A stretch of DNA of 64,000 nt from Cololabis saira. Lineage: Eukaryota; Chordata; Actinopteri; Beloniformes; Belonidae. The stretch lies in the NCBI RefSeq assembly GCF_033807715.1, contig NC_084600.1:46093824-46157823 (forward strand), written 5' to 3'. Below, one piece after another: positions 37,401 to 49,400 of this stretch. Made by a program: the position numbers and the translations under genes. The notes below the pieces were generated by a model. The model searched no databases, was not told the DNA's origin, and worked only from the letters and a program-made list of their open reading frames with translations. Position 1 is the first letter of the stretch. The number at the start of each line of letters is the position of its first letter.

Positions 37401-40400
37401 ATACTTCCCTCAGGTAGACGGTACCGTGGACCAAAGGCTAACGTATTTAAAAACTCATTCATTCCCAATAAAGCCATTAAGGCATTTGTCTGCTAGAACT
37501 CAACGTGTTCAGACGTCACGACCTACCTCTTCCTTTTTGACTGTATCAAAGGGCGTTCCCCAGGGTTCTGTGTTAGGACCTGTACTGTTTTCCATTTATG
37601 TCAATAACCTCTGCGAAAATTGATCAAATGCTATGTATCACTTTAATGCTGACGATACTATTATTTATTGTTGTGCGTCATCTATTGTACAGGCCTTTGA
37701 CTTTTTACAATCTGCGTTTGACGTTGTACGGTCTCGCCTGCGGAAGCTAAAATAGGTTTTAAACTCAAACAAAACCAAATTCATGCTGTTTTTCAAATGC
37801 AAGTGAGCTGCCAAACCCTAACCCTAACCAAATATTCCTAACATCTTAACTTTTCAAGGAAAAGAAATTGAATCAGTGTCAAGCTATAAGTACTTGGGCT
37901 TTCTTCTCCATCGCCAATTATATACAGTCTCATCTGCCCCGTAACCTCCAAACTCCTCTAACTGTGCACTCAACACCTCCCCCTTCGTTCCAACAACCAC
38001 TCACCTGATACGGAGGAGGATCCATCCGTTTAAACTTCTTGAAGTGTTGTTTAATGCTGGCCTCAATCGCCTCAAAGGCCTCCGTGTTGTTCAGCCATTT
38101 CCTCTTCATCAGCTTGTCAAAGAACGGCTGTAGGAACGACAGAGTAATCTGAGTAATGAACGGCTGTAAGAACGACAGAGTAATCTGAGTAATGAACGGC
38201 TGTAGGAAAGACAGAGTAATCTGAGTAACGAACGGCTGTGGGAACGACAGAGTAATCTGAGTAATGAACGGCTGTAAGAACGACAGAGTAATCTGAGTAA
38301 TGAACGGCTGTAGGAACGACAGAGTAATCAGAGTAATGAACGGCTGTAGGAACGACAGAGTAATCTGAGTAACGAACGGCTGTAGGAACGACAGAGTAAT
38401 CTGAGTAACGAACGGCTGTAGGAACGACAGAGTAATCTGAGTAACGAACGGCTGTAGGAACGACAGAGTAATCTGAGTAACGAACGGCTGTAGGAACGAC
38501 AGAGTAATCTGAGTAACGAACGGCTGTAGGAACGACAGAGTAATCTGAGTAACGACTCGATGGAGTGGAGGGTTTGAACCATTACTCTTCTCTACTCTGC
38601 ACACATCTCACTACTGTATTTATGGGATTTATCTCTGAAAATGGACGAGGTTCTACAGCTGACTCCATCCATCCACAATATTAGGGCCCTAGCACTGACA
38701 GTGCTCGGGCCCTAATGTATCTGTAGGAATTGTTCTCATTCTCCCATTCCCATTTTCTTCCGACGAAATTAGGGCGTTTTTCCCCCTAAACGTGCCCCAA
38801 AAGTCCCCAAATTTTGCACCAAGCCAGTCCTGGTGAAAAATGTGATATTTAATGGTTTGCATTAATGGGCGTGGTCTAACGGCTCAACAGCGCCCCCTAG
38901 AAAACTTTGTGCCTCAAGCCCCACAATACGGTTTGACGTACATGCACGAAAATCGGTACACACCTGTATCATGTCACAACTTAAAGAAAAGTCTCTTGGC
39001 GCCATGGGAAGGGACAAATGGCGACAAAAAGGAAGTCGGCCATTTTGAATTAATCGTGTCATTTTGGCGAAATTTATGCCATTTCTTCGGCAGTTAATAC
39101 GGCCCGAACCGTAACGTGCACCCAGGTGTGTTATACATCAAAATGTGCGTCTCCATCCTGCGACTACACGCATTACTTTTCTCTTTCAAAAGCGTTACCG
39201 TGGCGACGCTAGACGCCAAAAAGCGCGCCCACCCTTCATCTGATTGGTTCAGACAGAAAAAACTTTGTGCCTCAAGCCCCATAATACGCTTTGACGTACA
39301 TGAACGAAAATCGGTACACACCTGTATCATGTCGCAACTAAAAGAAAAGTCTCTTGGCGCCATGGCCGAAACCGAACAGGAAGTCGGCCATTTTGAATTA
39401 ATCGTTTCATTTTGCCGCAATTTATGCCATTCCTTCGGCCGTTAATATGGCCCGAACCGTAACGTGCACCCAGGTGTGTTATACATCAAAATGTGCGTCT
39501 CCATCCTGCGATGACGCGCATTACTTTTCTCTTTCAAAAGCGTTACCGTGGCGACGCTAGACGCCAAAAATCACACCCCCCTTCATCTGATTGGTCCATA
39601 TTTGATAGTTCCTACTTTCTGCTATAACTTTTGAATGGTTTGACAGAGAGAGTCATGGTGGTGTCTTCGGACTCGGGTTTGAGTACTTGACCTTTATTGG
39701 TGAAAATTGCACGCGCGAGGGCCGTTTAATCGCTGCTTGCAGCTTTAATTCTACATGTTTTTGGGTGATGGATGTTCTCCAACTGTGGCCACAGAAGATT
39801 CTGAAACACTGACCCTGATGTGGTCGAACAGTCGGTCCGTCAACACCCGGACCGACTGGTTGATGACCCGGTCCAGGTACGAGTCGGCTCTCTGCGCCGA
39901 CTCCTCGCTGCCCTGAGGGTCACACTGCCGGCACCGCTCCACCAACGACCTGCAGGTTACAGGAAATAACAATTATCACTGCCGGCACCGCTGCACCAAC
40001 GACCTGCAGGTTACAGGAAATAACAGTTATCACTGCCGGCACCGCTCCACCAACGACCTGCACATTACAGGAAATAACAATTATCACTGCCGGCACCGCT
40101 CCACCAACGACCTGCACATTACAGGAAATAACAATTATCACTGCCGGCACCGCTGCACCAACGACCTGCAGGTTACAGGAAATAACACATGTAGGGACTC
40201 ACGATTCAATACTGTGGCAATATGTGGCCACGATAACGATAATATCACAATAAGTTAAAATAAATAAAAATTAAAAATAAATACAAATTAAAAATTAAAA
40301 AAAAATAAAATAAAAAAATAAATAAAAAAAATAATACATTCAAAATTAAAAATAACGATATATATGTGAATGAAAAAGAAAAAGAAAAAGAAAAAATACC

Positions 40401-43400
40401 CATAAAAAGGAAAACGTCTGTAGTTATGTATTTATTCAATGCCAAAACTTCAGAGAATGTACAAAGAAAGTGTATTTATGTATTTCCTCACTGCTGCTAG
40501 TCTGTTAAATGTAAACTCTGAACAGCTGGACAAATTAAAGTCATGAACAAAAGTGCGGTGACAACCGCGTAAATACATTACGTATGTTGTAATATAATAT
40601 CTATATTTGCCGTCAGTTTATCCATTATTTATTGCGACAGAGAGCAACAATATATTGAAATATCGTTTATTTCCCCACCACTAGTCACATGTCACTGTCG
40701 GTGTTTCTACTGTAAACGAGTGTTGCAGGTAGGTGACGGTGTTGGTATTTAGGTGACGGTGTTGGTATTTAGGTGACGGTGTTGGTGTTTAGGTGACGGT
40801 GTTGCAGGTAGACGACGGTGTTGGTGTTGAGGTGACAGTGTTTAGGTGTTGGTGTTTAGATGACGGTGTTTAGGTGACAGTGTTGGTGTTTAGGTGTTGG
40901 TGTTTAGGTGACGGTGTTGGTGTTTAGGTGTTGGTGTTTAGATGAAGGTGTTTAGGTGACAGTGTTGGTGTTTAGGTGACGGTGTTGGTGTTTAGGTGTT
41001 GGTGTTTAGGTGATGGTGTTGGTGTTTCTACGGTTGTTGCAGGTGGACGACGGTGTTGGTGTAAACGGTTGTTGCAGGTAGACAACGGTGTTGGTGTTTA
41101 GGTGACGGTGTTGGTGTTTAGGTGTCGGTGTTTCTACGGTTGTTGCAGGTAGACGACGGTGTAAACGGCTGTTGCAGGTAGACGACAGTGTCGTCCTCTC
41201 ACCTGAGTGGGGGACAACAGTTGGCCAGGGCGATGGTCCTGGACACGTATCCGTCCCCTCGGTCTCCGAACTCGGCCTGGGTGTCGTGGAAGATTTCCAC
41301 TTTCCTCTGGAACCTGAAACACGGAGGTTTATGAGAATCCTGGAAACTTTCCAGTGATCCAACTCCACAGAGACATGGACTGTATTTTACAGGAGAGAAT
41401 CAGGACCATGCAGGAGAAAAAATATCATTTTTTTTATTGGGCATTTTGAGAAAAAAGTTGAAATGTCGAGAAAAAGTCGAAATTTTGACTTTGTTCTCAA
41501 CATTTCAAATTTATTCACAAAATCTTGACCACAAATCCACGTTTCGGTGCCTGGAATCAAGTTGTTTCTGTGAATTGCAGCGATCCATTTGTCTCTCTTA
41601 AGCTTATTTTTCAGCAGTCTGTAAAACAATAACTCAGATTTCTTGCTAAATCTATGAGTTCAGTCGATCACACAACAGCTCTTTCCCATTTTAGATGTTT
41701 TCCAGTTGCTCAAACTGAAAGTTTACGCTGACACTCAGTCTTTCTGACACTCAGTCTTTCTGTCACTCAGTCTTTCTGACACTCAGTCTTTCTGAAACTC
41801 AGTCATTATTCACTCAGTCTTTATTCACTCAGTCTTTATTCACTCAGTCTTTATTCACTCAGTCTTTATTCACTCAGTCTTTATTCACTCAGTCTTTATT
41901 CACTCAGTGGGCGAAACCAGACGTGAAGTCGTATCTGTGACGTCATGAACGTTCCCTTTATTGACAGTTTTACATTAAATTCCACTGCAGACTCAATATT
42001 TGGTTCTCCGTCAGTGTCAACCATCTAAACAACGTTTGAAACAAAGACCTGTGGAGATACAGGACTAGCAGAACTAGCTGAACCATCACTGTCTGGTCTA
42101 ATATGGCCCCAGGTCAGTTTCGGGTTCAAGTCAAGAGGTTTAATTCTTCATAGTTTTAAGGTTTTTACAGTAATTTTCTGTCTGTTTTTGATTGTTGCTC
42201 TTGTCCGTTGTATTTGGGATGATAGAGCAACATCTCTGCGGGATGTTCTCACCTTCCTAAGAGTCAATCCTGCACTAACCTCATGGTCGTTAACTCACCT
42301 GTAGAGGAACAAGGACGTTAACTCACCTGTACAGGAAGTCGGCCAGTCCGATCAGAGAACAGCGAGCTACTCTGGCTCCCAGGAACTGGTTCACAGACGT
42401 GGATCGGTCCAAGTCCACTTTCAGCCTCTGGAGAGGTTAAACATGGTGGTTATTGATCAGAAACCGTTGGACGTGATCAACTTGGAGAGGTTGTTGTTAA
42501 ACATGGTGGTTATTGATCTGTTTTAATCAGAAACTGTTGGCAGTGATGGACTGTAGAGGTCGTTGTGTCGAAGTGATGGACTGTAGAGGTCGTTGTGTCG
42601 AAGTGATGGACTGTAGAGGTCGGTGTGTTGTACCTGGATGACGGAGCGAGCCAGAGGGGTTTGGTACTCCTCTACGTGCAGCGTTTGGGCCCATCTCCTC
42701 TCCTCCTCGTCCAGAACCTGGACCAGTTCTGTCGTCACCTTGTCCTGGAACAGAGTTGGAGTTGGAGATGAAAACACACCGACGATCCAGTTCCCGGGGA
42801 GAAGACAAGCCCGTGTCCTCACCCTGACGATGCTGATGCAGTCCTGCTCCAGCCGCTCCACCGTCTCCTGGGGCAGAATCGCGTCCAGGCCGGTGTAGCT
42901 GATGGAGGTGGTGGCGCCGATGCAGCCCAGGACGTCCCTGAGGGGACACATGATAGATATGAAGTACGTAAGGGATAATGGTCGACGAGGAGTACATTAT
43001 CGTAAATATATGGACGGGGGGGCGTGAACCGTCTGACGCGAAGCGGTTGGCTCCGCAAAGACACCTGGAAGGGCATTATCCCGCTTATACCAGAATCACT
43101 ACCGTCCCATAAGAACCTGGTAGTTTTTACTACCTGAGGGTCTGAGTAATACCTGGAACAATCACTACCTGAGGGTCTGACTAATACCTGGAACAATCAC
43201 TACCGTCCCATAAGAACCTGGTAGTTTTTACTACCTGAGGGTCTGAGTAATACCTGGAACAATCACTACCGTCCCATAAGAACCTGGTAGTTTTTAACAC
43301 CTGGGGGTCTGACTAATACCTGGAACAATCACTACCGTCCCATAAGAACCTGGTAGTTTTTACTACCTGAGGGTCTGACTAATACCTGGAACAATCACTA

Positions 43401-46400
43401 CCTGAGGGTCTGACTAATACCTGGAACAATCACTACCGTCCCATAAGAACCTGGTAGTTTTTACCACCTAAGGGTCTGACTAATACCTGGAACAATCACT
43501 ACCGTCCCATAAGAACCTGGTAGTTTTTAACACATGAGGGTCTGACTAATACCTGGAACAATCACTACCGTCCCATAAGAACCTGGTAGTTTTTACCACC
43601 TGAGGGTCTGAGTAATACCTGGAACAATCACTACCGTCCCATAAGAACCTGGTAGTTTTTAACACCTGAGGGTCTGAGTAATACCTGGAACAATCACTAC
43701 CGTCCCATAAGAACCTGGTAGTTTTTACCACCTGAGGGTCTGACTAATACCTGGAACAATCACTACCGTCCCATAAGAACCTGGTAGTTTTTACCACCTG
43801 AGGGTCTGAGTAATACCTGGAACAATCACTACCGTCCCATAAGAACCTGGTAGTTTTTAACACCTGAGGGTCTGAGTAATACCTGGAACAATCACTACCG
43901 TCCCATAAGAACCTGGTAGTTTTTAACACCTAAGAGTCTGACTAATACCTGGAACAATCACTACCGTCCCATAAGAACCCGGTAGTTTTTACTACCTGAG
44001 GATCTGACTAATACCTGGAACAATCACTACCTGAGGGTCTGACTAATACCTGGAACAATCACTACCGTCCCATAAGAACCTGGTAGTTTTTGATCCAGTT
44101 GATCCAGCGCAATCATATTAAAGTTATCAGGCAATTCAACCCAACTTGTTTCCTAGGTGTCGGTTATAAGTGATAACCTCCACCTGCCAGCCAATCAGAA
44201 TCCAGTATTCACACAGACCGTGTGTCAGGGTTTGACACTTCCCCCAGTTTGTGACTTTCAGTTTCTGTCTCTTCCCGCCTGTGTCCCATCTGCCCTGATT
44301 GTGTCTGCACCTGTGTCTCGTCATGTCTCGTTATCCCCTCAGTATATCTTGTCCTGTCATTCCTTGGTTCCCTGTCGGTCCGTACTGTTCCCTCCTCCAT
44401 GTGCTCCTGGTCTTTGATCCCTGTTAGTTTTTGATCCTGCTCTGCAGCGCTTTGTTTTTACCTTTTTGGATTAAAGCCCTTGTTTTTTGAGAACTCCTGC
44501 CTCTGGCCTCCCTCTCTCTCCTGCACTTGGGTCCTAGCAAACCATACCCCAACACCGTGGTGTAAAAGCTTAATACATCACTGGAGCTAATGTTCTGTAG
44601 TCCCCAACCTGTTGTAGATGTTGTACAACTAACCTGTTGTAGATGTTGTAGGACTAACCTGTTGTAGATGTTGTAGATGTTGTAGATGTTGTAGATGTTG
44701 TAGATATTGTAAATGTTGTAGGACTAACCTGTTGTAGGTGTTGTAGGTGTTGTAGGTGTTGTAGGTGTTGTAGATGTTGTAGATGTTGTAGATGTTGTAG
44801 ATGTTGTAGATTTTGTAGATGTAGGTGTTGTAGATGTTGTAGATGTTGTAGGTGTTGTAGATGTTGTAGATGTAGGTGTTGTAGATGTTGTAGATGTAGG
44901 TGTTGTAGATGTTGTAGATGTTGTAGATGTTGTAGATGTAGATGTTGTAAATGTTGTAGATGATGTAGATGTTGTAGATGTTGTAGATGTTGTAGATGTA
45001 GGTGTTGTAAATGTTGTAGGTGTTGTAGATGTTGTAGGTGTTGTAGATGTAGATGTTGTAAATGTTGTAGATGATGTAGATGTTGTAGATGTTGTAGGTG
45101 TTGTAGATGTTGTAGGTGTTGTAGATGTAGATGTTGTAAATGTTGTAGATGATGTAGATGTTGTAGATGTTGTAGATGTTGTAAATGTTGTAGGTGTTGT
45201 AGATGTTGTAGATGTTGTAAATGTTGTAGATGTTGTAGATGTTGTAGATGTTGTAGGACTAACCTGTTGTAGATGTTGTAGATGTTGTAGATGTTGTAGA
45301 TGTTGTAGGTGTTGTAGGTGTTGTAGATGTAGATGTTGTAGATGTTGTAGATGTTGTAGGACTAACCTGTTGTAGATGTTGTAGATGTAGGTGTTGTAGG
45401 TGTTGTAGGTGTTGTAGATGTAGATGTTGTAGATGTTGTAGGTGTTGTAGATGTTGTAGATGATGTAGATGTTGTAGATGTTGTAGATGTTGTAGATGTT
45501 GTAGATGTTGTAGATGTTGTAGGTGTTGTAGATGTTGTAGGTGTTGTAGATGTTGTAGATGTTGTAGATGTTGTAGATGTTGTAGGTGTTGTAGATGTTG
45601 TAGGACTAACCTGTTGTAGATGTTGTAGATGTAGATGTTGTAGATGTTGTAGATGTTGTAGGACTAACCTGTTGTAGGTGTTGTAGGTGTTGTAGATGTT
45701 GTAGATGTTGTAGATGTTGTAGGTGTTGTAGATGTTGTAGATGTTGTAGATGTTGTAGATGTTGTAGATGATGTAGATGTTGTAGGTGTTGTAGATGTTG
45801 TAGATGTTGTAGATGTTGTAGATGTTGTAGGTGTTGTAGATGTTGTAGATGTTGTAGGTGTTGTAGATGTAGATGTTGTAGATGTTGTAGGTGTTGTAGA
45901 TGTAGATGTTGTAGATGTTGTAGGTGTTGTAGATGTTGTAGATGTAGATGTTGTAGATGTTGTAGGTGTTGTAGATGTTGTAGATGTTGTAGATGTTGTA
46001 GATGTTGTAGATGTTGTAGATGTTGTAGGTGTTGTAGATGTTGTAGATGTTGTAGATGTTGTAGATGTTGTAGATGTTGTAGATGTTGTAGGTGTTGTAG
46101 ATGTTGTAGGACTAACCTGTTGTAGATGTTGTAGATGTAGATGTTGTAGATGTTGTAGATGTTGTAGGTGTTGTAGATGTTGTAGATGTAGATGTTGTAG
46201 ATGTTGTAGATGTTGTAGATGTTGTAGATGTTGTAGGTGTTGTAGATGTTGTAGATGTTGTAGATGTTGTAGATGTTGTAGATGATGTAGATGTTGTAGA
46301 TGTTGTAGATGTTGTAGATGTTGTAGATGTTGTAGGTGTTGTAGATGTAGATGTTGTAGATGTAGATGTTGTAGGTGTTGTAGATGTTGTAGATGTTGTA

Positions 46401-49400
46401 GATGTTGTAGATGTTGTAGGTGTTGTAGATGTTGTAGATGTTGTAGGTGTTGTAGATGTAGATGTTGTAGATGTAGATGTTGTAGATGTTGTAGATGTTG
46501 TAGGACTAACCTGTTGTAGATGTTGTAGATGTTGTAGGTGTTGTAGATGTTGTAGGTGTTGTAGATGTTGTAGATGTTGTAGGTGTTGTAGATGTTGTAG
46601 ATGTTGTAGATGTTGTAGATGTTGTAGATGTAGGTGTTGTAGATGTTGTAGATGTAGGTGTTGTAGGTGTTGTAGATGTTGTAGGTGTAGGTGTTGTAGG
46701 TGTTGTAGGTGTTGTAGATGTTGTAGATGTTGTAGATGTAGATGTTGTAGATGTTGTAGATGTTGTAGGACTAACCTGTTGTAGATGTTGTAGGTGTTGT
46801 AGATGTAGATGTTGTAGATGTTGTAGATGTAGATGTTGTAGATGTTGTAGGTGTTGTAGATGTTGTAAATGTTGTAGGACTAACCTGTTGTAGATGTTGT
46901 AGATGTTGTAGATGTTGTAGATGTTGTAGATGTTGTAAATGTTGTAGGACTAACCTGTTGTATGTGTTGTAGATGTTGTAGGTGTTGTAGATGTTGTAGA
47001 TGTTGTAGATGTTGTAGATGTAGATGTTGTAGGTGTTGTAGATGTTGTAGATGTTGTAGATGTAGATGTTGTAGGTGTTGTAGATGTTGTAGATGTTGTA
47101 GATGTTGTAGATGTAGATGTTGTAGGTGTTGTAGATGTTGTAGATGTTGTAGGTGTAGGTGTTGTAGGTGTTGTAGATGTTGTAGATGTTGTAGGTGTTG
47201 TAGATGTTGTAGATGTTGGTGTTGTAGGTGTTGTAGATGTTGTAGATGTTGTAGATGTAGGTGTTGTAGATGTTGTAGATGTTGTAGGTGTAGGTGTTGT
47301 AGGTGTTGTAGATGTTGTAGATGTAGGTGTTGTAGATGTTGTAGATGTTGTAGGACTAACCTGTTGTAGATGTTGTAGGTGTTGTAGATGTAGATGTTGT
47401 AGATGTTGTAGATGTAGATGTTGTAGATGTTGTAGGTGTTGTAGATGTTGTAAATGTTGTAGGACTAACCTGTTGTAGATGTTGTAGATGTTGTAGATGT
47501 TGTAGATGTTGTAGATGTTGTAAATGTTGTAGGACTAACCTGTTGTATGTGTTGTAGATGTTGTAGGTGTTGTAGATGTTGTAGATGTTGTAGATGTTGT
47601 AGATGTAGATGTTGTAGGTGTTGTAGATGTTGTAGATGTTGTAGATGTAGATGTTGTAGGTGTTGTAGATGTTGTAGATGTTGTAGATGTTGTAGATGTA
47701 GATGTTGTAGGTGTTGTAGATGTTGTAGATGTTGTAGGTGTAGGTGTTGTAGGTGTTGTAGATGTTGTAGATGTTGTAGGTGTTGTAGATGTTGTAGATG
47801 TTGGTGTTGTAGGTGTTGTAGATGTTGTAGATGTTGTAGATGTAGGTGTTGTAGATGTTGTAGATGTTGTAGGTGTAGGTGTTGTAGGTGTTGTAGATGT
47901 TGTAGATGTAGGTGTTGTAGATGTTGTAGATGTTGTAGGTGTTGTAGATGTTGTAGATGTTGTAGGACTAACCTGTTGTAGATGTTGTAGATGTTGTAGG
48001 ACTAACCTGTTGTAGATGTTGTAGAACCAGTCCAGCAGCGCATAGACGTCGGTGACCTGCAGTGGTCCGGACGTGATGGTCCGTAGGCGCTTGGCCACGG
48101 CGCGGTGGTAGCTCTCCACATACACCTGGAAGGCGGCGAACTCCTCCGGGTAGATGGAGACGGCGTTCCTCCTGGCGGCGTCCAGGTCGTCCACCATGCG
48201 GGCCCGGAGCCGCTCCAGGTACGAGGCCAGCTGGCCGGCCTGGGTGTCCACCTGGTGGGGCAGCGACCAGTCGGCCGCCTCCTCCACCGCCCGCCGCCAC
48301 TTCACCTGAGATCACCAGGGAATCAATCGTCTTTATTTCCGTCTTGTACAAGTTATTTTACAAAACAAAATGAAAAAATAAAGTAAATATTGTTTTTGCT
48401 GAAGCCGAAGCTTTTTCCTTTTATCTGGTGATCAACTTAAATCTGAAACTTTAGCATTAATCCGTGGAAACAAACGATGTATAAAGAAGACAAAAACATA
48501 AATAAGACAAAATATAAAATTGACGTTTCACATCCTAGAATGTTTTTGATATTATACTTTATAGTTATAGTGTTTTATATTTATTTACAATATTTTCTTT
48601 AATCATTTTCTTGAACTTGTAGATAGAACTGCACATTTTTAGGTCGTTGTCACAACTATTCCATATTTCTCTTGCCTTAATTGATGTCCATCTCTTTTTA
48701 ATATTAGTTCTTAATTAACGTCCATCTCTTTTTAATATTAGTTCTTAATTAACGTCCATCTCTTTTTAATATTAGTTCTTAATTAACGTCCATCTCTTTT
48801 TAATATTAGTTCTTAATTAACGTCCATCTCTTTTTAATATTAGTTCTTAATTAACGTCCATCTCTTTTTAATATTAGTTCTTAATTAACGTCCATCTCTT
48901 TTTAATATTAGTTCTTAATTAACGTCCATCTCTTTTTAATATTAGTTCTTAATTAACGTCCATCTCTTTTTAATATTAGTTCTTAATTAACGTCCATCTC
49001 TTTTTAATATTAGTTCTTCATTTATGTAAATCTCTTTTTAATATTAGTTCTTAATTGATGTCTTTTTCTTTTTAATATTAGTTCTTAATTGACGTCCATC
49101 TCTTTTTAATATTAGTTCTTAATTGATGTCTTTTTCTTTTTAATATTAGTTCTTAATTGACGTCCATCTCTTTTTAATATTAGTTCTTAATTGATGTAAA
49201 TCTCTTTTTAATATTAGTTCTTACTGTCGTCGTCTCAAACATGAGTTTCAGGTCATAGTTTATTTTATTTGGAACAAATCCTGAATGCAGTTTGGAAGCA
49301 GTTTCTGCTTTAAAGGCAAATAAAACAGTTTCTGCTTTAAAGGCAAATAAAACACTTTTCTACTCTACTATGTCATGGAATTATATTTAATAAAGAGATT

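Noticed and set aside
46962..47981. Cys/Arg-rich frames (CCRCCRCC...) on the plus strand
   Set aside because: They are the shadow of the 9-bp intronic array on the strand opposite to the gene; no initiation context or conservation.
47535..48006. Exon 4 extending into the Thr/Ser-rich open frame
   Set aside because: The donor at 48006 gives the correct phase 2 and the R-D-V-L-G junction with exon 5; extension by 34 nt breaks the frame. It remains possible only as an alternative isoform.
48105..48386. Plus-strand frame opposite exon 4
   Set aside because: It is the antisense shadow of a well-supported coding exon.
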